Assembly (NCBI GenBank): GCA_003141555.1
Contig: PLMN01000005.1
Span: 186,001-250,000, forward strand
Source of the DNA: Candidatus Aminicenantota bacterium
GTDB taxonomy: Bacteria > Acidobacteriota > Aminicenantia > Aminicenantales > UBA4085
Reading direction: 5' to 3'
DNA length: 64,000 nt
Under the pieces are notes generated by a model that saw nothing but the letters and a program-made list of their open reading frames with translations, made no database searches and had not been told where the DNA came from. Positions within the stretch are counted from its first letter, which is position 1; the number at the start of each line of letters is the position of its first letter. Of this stretch, positions 27,414 through 35,299 are shown piece after piece. The position numbers and the translations under genes are program-made.

Positions 27414-28469
27414 ATGATTTTATCGAAAGGCCCGTGTTCTCATCGCGTCGTCCCGGCCCTGGGGGCCCTCCTCTTCACCCTGGCCGCCGGGCCGCTCCGG
27501 GCCCAGCTCCTCGAAGACGAGCGCAACACCATCGAGATCGTCAAGAAGAGCAAGAACTCGGTCGTGTTCATCACCAACATCCGGCTTGAGCGGGACTGGT
27601 TCAACGAGGAGAAGGTCGCCAAGGGCACCGGATCGGGTTTCATTTGGGACGATCAGGGCCATATCGTCACGAATTTCCATGTGATCGAGGACGGCACGGA
27701 GTTCAGCGTCACCCTGCCCAGCCAGGAGCAGCGGCCGGCGAAGCTCATCGGCAAGGATGAAGCCAAGGACGTAGCCGTCCTCCAGATCCAGGGCAACCTC
27801 AAGGACCTGGTCCCGGTCAAGGTCGGCAGCTCCAAGGACCTCCAGGTCGGCCAGAAGGTCATCGCCATCGGCAACCCCTTCGGCTTCGACCACACGGTCA
27901 CGACGGGCATCGTCAGCGCCCTCGGCCGCAAGATGCTCGGCGCGGGCGACGTCACGATCCGGGACATGATCCAGACCGACGCCTCCATCAATCCCGGCAA
28001 TTCGGGGGGGCCGCTCCTCAACTCGAGCGGCGATATCATCGGGATGAACGCCATGCTCATTTCGCCGTCGGGGGCATCGAGCGGAGTCGGCTTCGCCATT
28101 CCAGTCGACATCATCAAAAACGTCGTTCCGGAGCTCATCCGCTTCGGGAAGGTGATCCGGCCCGACATCGGGGCCTCGGTCCTCCCCGACCAATACAACC
28201 AGCGGTTCGGGATCAAGGGCGCGGCGATCTTGGAAGTCGCCAAGGGGAGCGCGGCGGAAAGCGCGGGCCTGACCGGCCTCAGTCGCGACCGCTACGGCCG
28301 CCTGTTCCTCGGCGACGTCATCACCGGCCTCGACGAGGCGAAGATCGGCTCCTATGACGATCTCTACACCGCGCTCGAAACCCGGAAAATCGGGGACGTC
28401 GTGACCCTGACCGTCGAGCGGGGCGGCAAAACGCGCAAAGTCAAGATCACGCTGGTCAAGGCGGAATAG
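27414..28469 (+). CDS. HtrA/DegP-like periplasmic serine protease with one PDZ domain
   Basis: A 351-residue protein with an N-terminal signal peptide (to about residue 31, LRAQ). The trypsin-like triad is visible: His in TNFHVIED, Asp in KDVAVLQI, and Ser in GNSGGPLLN. A single PDZ domain follows (residues about 250-350: GAAILEVAKGSAAESAGL, GDVITGLDEAKI). This is the layout of DegS/HtrA proteases for periplasmic protein quality control. GGGAGGA precedes the start. It lies directly upstream of the selenoprotein cluster, separated by a long inverted repeat. Confidence 0.92.
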   Translation: MILSKGPCSHRVVPALGALLFTLAAGPLRAQLLEDERNTIEIVKKSKNSVVFITNIRLERDWFNEEKVAKGTGSGFIWDDQGHIVTNFHVIEDGTEFSVTLPSQEQRPAKLIGKDEAKDVAVLQIQGNLKDLVPVKVGSSKDLQVGQKVIAIGNPFGFDHTVTTGIVSALGRKMLGAGDVTIRDMIQTDASINPGNSGGPLLNSSGDIIGMNAMLISPSGASSGVGFAIPVDIIKNVVPELIRFGKVIRPDIGASVLPDQYNQRFGIKGAAILEVAKGSAAESAGLTGLSRDRYGRLFLGDVITGLDEAKIGSYDDLYTALETRKIGDVVTLTVERGGKTRKVKITLVKAE

Positions 28470-28480
28470 AGAGTTCAGGT

Positions 28481-28571
28481 CCCGGCGGGTGGAAAAAGGG
28501 GACACAGAACGCCGGCCAACTCAAAGCAGATAATCCTCGGGGTTCTGTGTCCCCTTTTTCCACCCGCCGGG
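28481..28571. repeat. Perfect 30-bp inverted repeat with 31-base spacer
   Basis: The arms are 28481-28510 and 28542-28571 and are exactly complementary; each contains GGGGACACAGAAC or its complement. It fills the gap between the HtrA-like gene and the first thioredoxin gene and ends 4 bases before the -35 box at 28576. It could act as a terminator for the protease (a T-run lies in the right arm) or be a non-autonomous REP-like insertion. Confidence 0.85.
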
Positions 28572-28575
28572 CCTA

Positions 28576-28604
28576 TTGACTTCTTTGCTCCGCGAAAATA
28601 TAGT
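28576..28604 (+). promoter_or_regulatory. Sigma70-like promoter of selenoprotein gene 1
   Basis: TTGACT and TATAGT are separated by exactly 17 bases. The -10 box ends 6 bases before the ATG at 28611, so transcription should begin at or beside the start codon and the mRNA is probably leaderless; no Shine-Dalgarno is present. Confidence 0.65.
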
Positions 28605-28610
28605 CCCCTT

Positions 28611-30128
28611 ATGAAAAAAGCACTTCTCCTGCTGATGGTGCTTGTGCTCGCCTCCGCGGCTTTCGCCCAGGCCCCGAACTGGTTCAAGGGGACGCTGGAC
28701 GAAGCGATCGCCAAAGCCAAGGTCGATCACAAGCTGGTCCTCATCGACTTTTACTCGTACACCTGAGGGGGCTGTAAACTGCTGGGTCAGCAGTTTTACG
28801 ACAACCCCAAGTTCGGCGCCTTCCTCGACAAGAATTTCGTCCTCTTCAGGGCGGTCCTCCAGGAACCTGCGGGCGACGCGATCTTCAAGAGATTCAAGAT
28901 CAACGCGACGCCCACGATCATGACGATCGGCGGGGACGGGGCCGAGGTCGACTGGACCGTCGGCTACGATCCTCCGGCCGAGACGTTCCAGGCGACGCTC
29001 CAGAAGATGGTCGACGGCGTCGACACGTTCAAGGCTCTGAGCGCGGCCTATGCCAAAAATCCCAAGGACACGGCTACGGTCTTCAAGCTGGCCCGCAAGT
29101 ACGGCGACCGATACGACACCCCGTCATCCGTAGCCAAATATAAGGAAGTCCTGGCCCTCGACCCGCAGGGCAAGGCAGGCACCTATACCCGGGAATATAC
29201 CGGCATCACCGCCACCTACACCGAGTTCGCGTCGTTCTATCTCCTGACCGGGGACAGCCCGATGGCGAAGCCGGATATGGCCGCGGTGAAGGCCTTCATC
29301 GCCAAATACCCCAAAAGCCCCCTCATCAAGTCGGCTTACGAGAATATGGCCTACTACTATGGCTACCAAGCGACCAAGGAGGAGGCGGCCGCCTTCTTCC
29401 CCGAATATCTCGCCAAGTATCCGAACGATCCCGCCGCTCTCGAAAGCTGGCTGAACCGGATCGTCCAGGACAAGGGCCCCGCCGACAAGGGCCTCGAGCT
29501 CGCCGCGAAGCTCGAGGAGCTCACGAAGTTCAATCCCCGCCCGAGCATCAACCGGGCCCTCGCCCAGGCCTACCTGCTGAAGAACGACAAGGCCAAGGCC
29601 GATAAGCTCTACGGAAAGGGCTTCATCGAGAACAAGGTCTCGAGCTTCGGCTACGAGCTCATCGGCTGGGCGAGCTACCAGGCGCAGAACGGCGGCGACC
29701 TGGAGACCGCGATCAAGATGGGCGAGACCGCCCTCAAGCTCGAGCCGGACAGCGCCTACTTCCTCGGCCAGGTGGCCGGACTTTACGTCAAGGCCAACCA
29801 GCTGCCGAAGGCCCTCCAGATCTACGGGCCGGCCTATGCCCGCAAGAACGAGAAGGACGGCACGGCGCTCTACGAGTACGCCGGCTTCTGGGCCCGCCAG
29901 GAGAAAAACCTGGACGACGCGCTCGTCGCGGCCAAGAAGGCCGTGGCCCTCGTGCCCACGGGCTACTACATCTACAACACGCTGAGCCTGGTCTACCAGA
30001 AGATGAAGAACATGCCCGAAGCGATCAAGGCGGCCGAGAAGGCCCTCGAACTCGCTCCCGACACGGCTAAGACGTTCTACAAGCAGGCCCTCGACAAGCT
30101 CAAGAACCCCGCCCCCGAAAAGAAGTAG
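28611..30128 (+). CDS. Putative selenocysteine thioredoxin-TPR protein, copy 1 (in-frame TGA at codon 52)
   Basis: The frame from the ATG at 28611 is interrupted once, by TGA at 28764-28766, and otherwise runs open to the stop at 30128 (505 residues if TGA is read as Sec). Residues 1-20 are a signal peptide ending AFAQ. A thioredoxin fold follows: KLVLIDFYSYT, then U52-G-G-C55-K in the active-site position, and a cis-proline in ATPT (P101). Residues from about 150 form TPR-like helical repeats (KALQIYGPAYARK, AAEKALELAP). A SECIS-like hairpin lies at 28774-28799. The protein is probably a periplasmic thiol/selenol oxidoreductase; its partner is unknown. A plain caller would give only a 51-residue fragment and a protein starting near 28920. 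Confidence 0.85.
28774..28799 (+). promoter_or_regulatory. Candidate bacterial SECIS hairpin, copy 1
   Basis: AAACTGCTG (28776-28784) and CAGCAGTTT (28788-28796) pair perfectly around the loop GGT; two further pairs (GT/AC) extend the stem past one bulged T. The loop begins with G and starts 18 bases after the TGA, inside the 16-37 base range known for bacterial SECIS elements. The GGTC at the apex resembles the E. coli fdhF loop. Confidence 0.78.
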
Positions 30129-30134
30129 CGCGGC

Positions 30135-30173
30135 GACCCCGGGGGGATGCGTTTCTCGCATCCCTCCGGGGTC
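30135..30173 (+). terminator. Long hairpin after selenoprotein gene 1
   Basis: GACCCCGG (30135-30142) with CCGGGGTC (30166-30173), and GGGATGCG (30144-30151) with CGCATCCC (30157-30164), form a 17-pair stem with one G-T pair and a 5-base loop. No T-run follows, so intrinsic termination is uncertain. The -35 box of the next gene starts 3 bases later. Confidence 0.5.
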
Positions 30174-30175
30174 GG

Positions 30176-30204
30176 TTGACAACCCTCTCCCCGCTTCATA
30201 GAGT
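30176..30204 (+). promoter_or_regulatory. Sigma70-like promoter of selenoprotein gene 2
   Basis: TTGACA and TAGAGT are 17 bases apart. An overlapping TATAAG at 30204-30209 is an alternative -10 box. AAGGAGAGG just before the ATG at 30221 gives this copy a normal ribosome site, unlike copy 1. Confidence 0.5.
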
Positions 30205-30220
30205 ATAAGGAGAGGGGCGA

Positions 30221-31726
30221 ATGAAAAAACTAACCATTCTGTTCGTCGTGCTTGTGCTCGCCTCCGTGGCGTTCGCTCAAAATCCCATGTGGTTCAAGGG
30301 GACGCTGGACGGAGCGATCGCCAAGGCAAAAGTCGATCACAAGCTGGTCCTCATCGATTTTTACTCCTACACCTGAGGGGGATGTAAACTGCTGGGTCAG
30401 CAGTTCTACGACAACCCCAAGTTCGGCGCCTTCCTCGACAAGAATTTCGTCCTCTTCAGGGCGATCTCCCAGGAACCCGCTGGCGAAGCAGTCTTTAAAA
30501 AATTCGGGATCGTCGGCACACCGACGACTCTAGTAATCGGCGATGATGGTGCTGAGATTGATTGGTCGGTAGGCTATCGCCCCCCAGCCGAGAGTTTCCA
30601 GGCCTTGCTCCAGAAGATGGTGAACGGCGTCGATACGTTCAAGTCCATCGGCGCCGCTTATGCAAAGAACCCCAAGGACGCGGCCCTCGCCTTCAAGCTC
30701 GCTCTCAAGTATGGCGACCGCCATGACCCCAAGAAGTCTATCGAGAAATATAAGGAAGTCCTATCCCTGGATCCGCAAGCCAAGGCCGGGACCTACACCC
30801 AGGATTATTCGAATATCACCGCCCCCTATACTGAGTTCGCCGCCCTGGCCATCGCGGCGTACACGGATAAAGACATGACCCCGCTCAAGGCCTTCGTCGC
30901 CAAATATCCCAAAAGTCCGCTGGTCAAGCAGGCTTATCGCAACATGAGCTTCTACTACGGCTACCAGGCCACCAAGGAAGAGGCCGCGCCGTTCTTCGCA
31001 GAATATGCGGCCAAGTATCCGGCCGACTCGGAGGTCCTCAACGCATGGCTTACCCGAATTAACGCGGACAAGGGCCCCTTCGAAAAAGGCATCGAACTCG
31101 CCGACAAACTCCAGGAGCTCACCTGGCCCAATCCCGATCCGAACATCAACCAGACGATCGCCCAGTTCTATATGCTCAAGGGCGACAAGGCCAAGGCGGG
31201 CGAAGTATTCGGCAAAGCGTTTATGGACGGCCAGGTACAAAATATGGCCTACAATCTCATCACCTACGCCAACTTTTGGATGGCGAACGAAGGTGATAAA
31301 GAGAACGCGGCCGACATGGGCGAGATGGCCCTGAAACTCGAGCCAGACAACAGTTATTACCGCGAACAGGTGGCCGGCATCTACCTTAAGAACAACCAGG
31401 ACGCCAAGGCTCTCCAGCTATATGGCCCGGCCTTCTCCCGGAAGAACATGGCGGACGCGATGGCGCTCGGGCAATACGCCTCATTCTGGGCACAGCAGGG
31501 CAAGAACTTGCCCGACGCGCTCGGCGCGGCCAAGAAGTCCGTGGAGTTGATGCCCGCAACATATTATCTCTATTCCACGCTGAGCACGGTCTACGACAAG
31601 CTAAAGAACAAGACTGAAGCCGTCAAAGCGATGGAGAAGGCCATTGAGCTCGCGCCAGACGCGGTTAAAGAAACGTACAAGAAGAACCTCGAGAAACTCA
31701 AAAACCCGACGCCGGATAAAAAGTAG
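30221..31726 (+). CDS. Putative selenocysteine thioredoxin-TPR protein, copy 2 (in-frame TGA at codon 52)
   Basis: The frame opens at ATG 30221, meets TGA at 30374-30376 (codon 52, the same codon as in copy 1) and continues open to 31726: 501 residues with Sec. The signal peptide ends VAFAQ near residue 20. The active site reads SYT-U-G-G-C-K and the cis-proline region VGTPTT. The TPR-like tail runs from about residue 150 to the end (ALQLYGPAFSRKN, MEKAIELAPDAV). It is clearly paralogous to copies 1 and 3 over its full length, with many third-position differences, so the duplication is not recent. A SECIS-like hairpin lies at 30386-30406 and a strong terminator follows the gene. Confidence 0.85.
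30386..30406 (+). promoter_or_regulatory. Candidate bacterial SECIS hairpin, copy 2
   Basis: Same element as copy 1: AACTGCTG pairs with CAGCAGTT around GGT, with one end pair lost because the phenylalanine codon is TTC instead of TTT. Distance from TGA to loop is again 18 bases. Confidence 0.75.
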
Positions 31727-31747
31727 AAAGAGACTCGGCTGGACTCG

Positions 31748-31781
31748 AAAGGGGACGCGCCCGCGCGCGTCCCCTTTTTTT
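31748..31781 (+). terminator. Intrinsic terminator after selenoprotein gene 2
   Basis: AAAGGGGACGCGC (31748-31760) pairs with GCGCGTCCCCTTT (31765-31777) around a 4-base loop and runs into seven T (31775-31781). This is a textbook Rho-independent terminator. Confidence 0.85.
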
Positions 31782-31840
31782 CGCCGGGAAACAGGGAAAT
31801 GGGTATTGTGTCTTCTCATGGGCAAGGTGTTCTCCCCAAG

Positions 31841-31870
31841 TTGACTTTTGGGCCCCGCTGATAATATAGT
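31841..31870 (+). promoter_or_regulatory. Sigma70-like promoter of selenoprotein gene 3
   Basis: TTGACT and TATAGT are 18 bases apart. The box ends 16 bases before the ATG at 31887, with GAGGTG as a weak ribosome site. Confidence 0.6.
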
Positions 31871-31886
31871 TCCGCCAGAGGTGCGC

Positions 31887-33365
31887 ATGAAAAAACTAGT
31901 CATCCTGACCGTCGCGCTTGTGCTCGCCTCCACGGCGTTCGCCCAGAATCCGGAGTGGTTCAAAGGCTCCCTGGACGAGGCATACGCCAAAGCCAAAGTC
32001 GATCACAAGCTGGTTCTCCTCGATTTTTCCTCCTACACCTGACCGGGCTGTAAACTGCTGGGTCAGCAGTTTTACGACAACCCCAAGTTCAAGGACTTCC
32101 TGACCAAGAATTTTGTGCTCTACCGGGTCTATACCCAGGAACCGGAGGGTCAGCTCGTCTTTAAAAAGTTCGCCATCCACGCCACGCCGACCATCCTCCT
32201 GCTCGACGGCGACGGGGCGGAGGTCGACTGGACCGTGGGCTACGATCCCCCGGCCGAGAAATTCCAGGAGCTCCTGGAGAAGATGAAGGCCGGCGGCCCC
32301 GACACCTACAAGGGCCTGGCCGCGGCCTATGCCAAGAATCCGAAGGACGTCCCGACGCTCTTCAAGTTCGCCCAGAAATGGGCCGACCGCTATGACGACG
32401 TGAAGTCCGCGGAGAAGTACAAGGCCATCGTCGCCCTCGACCCCGACGGGAAGATGGGCTTGACCGATTATCAGAAGGACAAGGTTTCCTACACCGAGCT
32501 CGCGGAGTTCAGCCTCGGCTCGAACGCGATCCGCACCCGGCCGCCGGACCCCGCCCCGCTCCAGGCCTTCCTCAAGAAGTATAAAGACGGCCAGATCGTC
32601 AAGGACGCCTATAGCCGCTTGGCCCAGGGCTTCTATGGCCGGACCGCTCCCAAAGACGAGGCCGCAAAATTTTTCGAAGATTACGCCGCCCGCTATCCGG
32701 AGGACCCGCTGGTCCTCAGCGCCTACGTGCGGCGCATTCTCCAGGACAAGGACAACCTGGACAAGGGTCTCCAGCTCGCCCGGAAGGCGGTCGATCTCGC
32801 CACGGGCGGAGCGAAAGGCAATATGCTCCAACTTCTCGCCCAGGTGTACCTCCAGAAGGGTGACAAGGCCAAGGCCGCCGATACGGCCGAGGAGATCCTG
32901 AAGGTCGCCGGCGCCGGTGTTCCCAGCATGGCGGCGATCCCGGCGGGAGAAGCGGCGCCTGCACCTCCGCCGGCGCGGGCCGACATGTCGGCCATGAACG
33001 CCGCCCGGATCTTCATCGAGGCCGACAAGCCCGATCGGGCCCTGGCGGTCTTCGGCCCCGAGTACCTCAAGAAGAACTTGGACAAGGCCCCGGCGCTGGC
33101 CTCCTACGTCACGTTCTGGCTCGGCCAGGGCAAAAACCTAGAAAGCGCCTTGGAAGCGGCCCAAAAAGGGGTCGCCCTGACGCCCGACGCCTACACGGGC
33201 TGGAACAACCTCAGCCAGGTCAATCTGAAGCTCAAGAAGTACGACGACGCGCTCAAGGCCGCCGAAAAGGCCCTCGAGCTGGCTCCCGCCCAGCCGCCCC
33301 AGATCAAGGACAACATCAGGAAATCGATCGACCAGATCAAGGCCGCGGCTCTGGAGAAGAAGTAG
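31887..33365 (+). CDS. Putative selenocysteine thioredoxin-TPR protein, copy 3 (in-frame TGA at codon 52)
   Basis: ATG 31887, TGA at 32040-32042 (again codon 52), frame then open to 33365: 492 residues with Sec. The signal peptide ends TAFAQ. The active site is SYT-U-P-G-C-K, so the residue after Sec differs from the other copies, as CGPC does in classical thioredoxin. The cis-proline segment is HATPTILLLDGDG. The C-terminal two-thirds is TPR-like (LQLARKAVDLATGG, ALKAAEKALELAP) with an Ala/Pro-rich insert around residues 350-370. This is the most diverged copy. The SECIS-like hairpin is at 32052-32072. The GTG/ATG further upstream at 31848 would only add residues before the signal peptide and was not used. 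Confidence 0.85.
32052..32072 (+). promoter_or_regulatory. Candidate bacterial SECIS hairpin, copy 3
   Basis: AAACTGCTG (32052-32060), loop GGT, CAGCAGTTT (32064-32072): identical to copy 1 although the surrounding coding sequence has diverged. The loop begins 18 bases after the TGA. Confidence 0.78.
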
Positions 33366-33379
33366 CCGTCATTCGCCCG

Positions 33380-33424
33380 GGGACCGTGCGTCGGCGTTTT
33401 CGGACCCGGCGCACGGTCCCTTTT
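33380..33424 (+). terminator. Intrinsic terminator after selenoprotein gene 3
   Basis: GGGACCGTGCG (33380-33390) pairs with CGCACGGTCCC (33410-33420), followed by TTTT. It closes the three-gene cluster. Confidence 0.75.
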
Positions 33425-33448
33425 ATATTGCCGATAGGCTGAAAAGAC

Positions 33449-34138
33449 ATGGGTTCGCTCCGAGACGGAATCGCGGTCCTGGCCTTGATGACCGCTCTTG
33501 CCGTCTCCCTGCCCGCCCAAGAGGCCAAACCCGCCGGAGAAGGCTTTTTTATCGCGGTGAGCGGTCATGATCTCGCCTACAAAGGCGACCTCGACGGGAA
33601 GCTCAACCTCTGGCACTTCGACTTGGTCTTCCACATTCCCAAGCTCGAGGAAAAAATCTCCGCCGCCTTCGGCTTCGGCATTATCCATGCATCCTGGATG
33701 TGGGAGATCTCCTATCTGCGTTCGAACCCCACCGCTTCGCTCGAGGCCGGAAACACGCCGGCGCTGTTTCAGGCCGTCCAGATCACGGGCCGGACGTTCC
33801 TCCTGAAGAATTCTCCGATCAAGCCCTACATTTCCCTCGGCATCAGCATCCCCTGGCTCCGGATCGACGACGGGGCGGAGCTGTACGGCCAAAAATTGAA
33901 GGCTTCCTACATCGGAATGGAGGCGATCATCGGCGCGGGCCTGGCGATCCGGATCGGACCCGCCGTCTTCCTCCACGGAGGCGCGGCCTGGCGCCTCGGG
34001 GGGTTCTTTTATGCGAGCGGCGAGGGCGCGGGGCGGGACATCACCCATCTCTCCGTCGGCCAGGACGGCCCGCGGTGGGGCCGCTGGCTGCGGTCATCCT
34101 CGCTGGGGCTGGACTTCGGCCTGGGATTCGTCTTTTAG
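33449..34138 (+). CDS. Predicted outer-membrane beta-barrel protein (small)
   Basis: A 229-residue protein with a signal peptide (about residues 1-24, ending LPAQ). It then has alternating strands rich in aromatic residues and glycine and ends in LGLDFGLGFVF, with the terminal phenylalanine typical of barrels recognised by the BAM machinery. No named family was recognised. No clear ribosome site is visible. It is separated from the selenoprotein cluster by a terminator, so shared regulation is not implied. Confidence 0.7.
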   Translation: MGSLRDGIAVLALMTALAVSLPAQEAKPAGEGFFIAVSGHDLAYKGDLDGKLNLWHFDLVFHIPKLEEKISAAFGFGIIHASWMWEISYLRSNPTASLEAGNTPALFQAVQITGRTFLLKNSPIKPYISLGISIPWLRIDDGAELYGQKLKASYIGMEAIIGAGLAIRIGPAVFLHGGAAWRLGGFFYASGEGAGRDITHLSVGQDGPRWGRWLRSSSLGLDFGLGFVF

Positions 34139-34164
34139 GAGAAACCCGCCTTCGCGGGCTCTCC
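34138..34164. terminator. Hairpin between converging genes
   Basis: CCCGC-CTTC-GCGGG forms the inner stem and GGAGA/TCTCC an outer stem. It starts at the stop codon of the barrel gene and may serve both it and the converging DUF4097-like gene. There is no T-run on the plus strand. Confidence 0.35.
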
Positions 34165-34208
34165 GGCAAAGCCCAAGGCCCCCGGCTGTGGCAGGGCGAT
34201 CCATGCGG

Positions 34209-35060
34209 CTAGCGGCCGATGGTGATCCCGCCGTTCGTCGTGTGGAGGTCGATCAGCGGCCCTCCGTTCCCCAGTCTTCCTTCGATCGTCCGATGCGAGG
34301 AGCCGATCCCGCCCTGGATGGTGATCGGGACGTCGGTCTGGATCCGCCCGTTGGTCGTGTGAGCCTTCAGCTCGGCGTTCACCTCGCCGGTGACCCGGAG
34401 GGTGATCGAGCCGTTGGTCGTGCGAGCCGAGATCTCGGCGTCCACCTTCCCGAGCTCGAGGCGGACGCCGCCGTTCGTCGTGTGGGCGACGACCGGCCCG
34501 CGGGCGTCGATGAGCCGGACGCTACCGTTCGTCGTCTCGACCTCGCAGCGGCCCGCGGCACTGTCCACGCGGATGTCCCCGTTCGTGCTGCCGGCCTTGA
34601 CGTCGGCCAGCTTGCCCGAGATCTCTACGTCGCCGTTGGTCGTCCGGAGGCCGTCGAGGCGGGTATTCTCCGGGACCTTGATCTCATAGGCGACGCTCAC
34701 CCGGAGGTTGCGGAAGCGCGGGTAGACGGTCTCGACCTTGACGAAGCTCGCCCCGGAGCTGACGTCGATCTTGACCTTGTCGAGGTTGTCCTTGCTCCCC
34801 CGGGCGGTCTTTATCGCCCGGATTTCGACCTCGTCCCTGGCCCACGTCGACAGGCGGACCACGCCGTTCGTGTTGTTCAGGCTGAAACTCCCGCCGGCCG
34901 CCAGGGGGACGGTCTTCAGGAAGTCTTCCTTGTACTCAGGGCCGCCCAGGAAGGACAGCCCGTTTTCATCGAAGACGAAGCAAGCGGCGTTCAGGCCCAT
35001 CACGGCCACGCCAGCCAAGAGGACCAGGGCCAGCGTCAGGCTCGGAAGCGTTCTTTTCAT
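34209..35060 (-). CDS. DUF4097-like beta-helix/adhesin-type protein with TTNG repeats, exported
   Basis: The ATG opposite 35058-35060 was chosen: GGAGGAGG lies 8 bases upstream and a signal peptide follows (KRTLPSLTLALVLLAGVAVMGL). The 283-residue product is built of short repeats centred on TTNG or NTNG, occurring about every 20-22 residues (for example RTTNGDVEI, ETTNGSVRL, HTTNGGVRL, RTTNGSITL, HTTNGRIQT). Each repeat would give one pair of beta strands, as in the DUF4097/DUF4098 putative adhesin family. A cysteine soon after the hydrophobic stretch (AACFVF) could be lipidated, but the lipobox is poor. Function unknown. Confidence 0.8.
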   Translation of the reverse strand: MKRTLPSLTLALVLLAGVAVMGLNAACFVFDENGLSFLGGPEYKEDFLKTVPLAAGGSFSLNNTNGVVRLSTWARDEVEIRAIKTARGSKDNLDKVKIDVSSGASFVKVETVYPRFRNLRVSVAYEIKVPENTRLDGLRTTNGDVEISGKLADVKAGSTNGDIRVDSAAGRCEVETTNGSVRLIDARGPVVAHTTNGGVRLELGKVDAEISARTTNGSITLRVTGEVNAELKAHTTNGRIQTDVPITIQGGIGSSHRTIEGRLGNGGPLIDLHTTNGGITIGR

Positions 35061-35129
35061 GGACATAGCCTCCTCCACAAAAGGGATTCACTGGAAAAGA
35101 CGAAAAACGGGGTCAAAAGGTTGCGCCTG

Positions 35130-35297
35130 AAATCGGTGACAGTAACCTGATTTCCGAAATTGCATTATGCAAAGGCAATTCCTAGGCTTCCGAGAAACGA
35201 TGAAAACACAACGCAAGCGGGGATTGCGTTGACCGGCCTCATCGACAATAATATATCGAACGGAATCGGAAATAAGGAAATGCGGTTACTATCACCA
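35130..35297. repeat. Degenerate copy of the GGTGACAGTAACC inverted-repeat element
   Basis: The left arm (35130-35158) is identical over 29 bases to the left arm of the intact element at 63889. A decayed right arm is recognisable at 35264-35297 (GGTTACTATCACC near its end, with a small insertion). The element fills the gap between the DUF4097-like and HD genes and abuts the latter's ATG. Confidence 0.6.
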
Positions 35298-35299
35298 AA

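Noticed and set aside
28642-28923. Small Ser/Arg-rich frames over the 5' ends of the three thioredoxin genes (also 30252-30533 and 31918-32103)
   Set aside because: They are out-of-frame readings of the conserved signal-peptide and active-site DNA; their similarity to each other only reflects the gene duplication.
28611-33365. TGA codons in the thioredoxin-TPR genes as nonsense mutations or frameshifts
   Set aside because: All three copies have TGA at the same codon, keep a functional Cys three residues later, remain open and conserved downstream, and share a hairpin that fits SECIS rules. Random decay would not repeat this.
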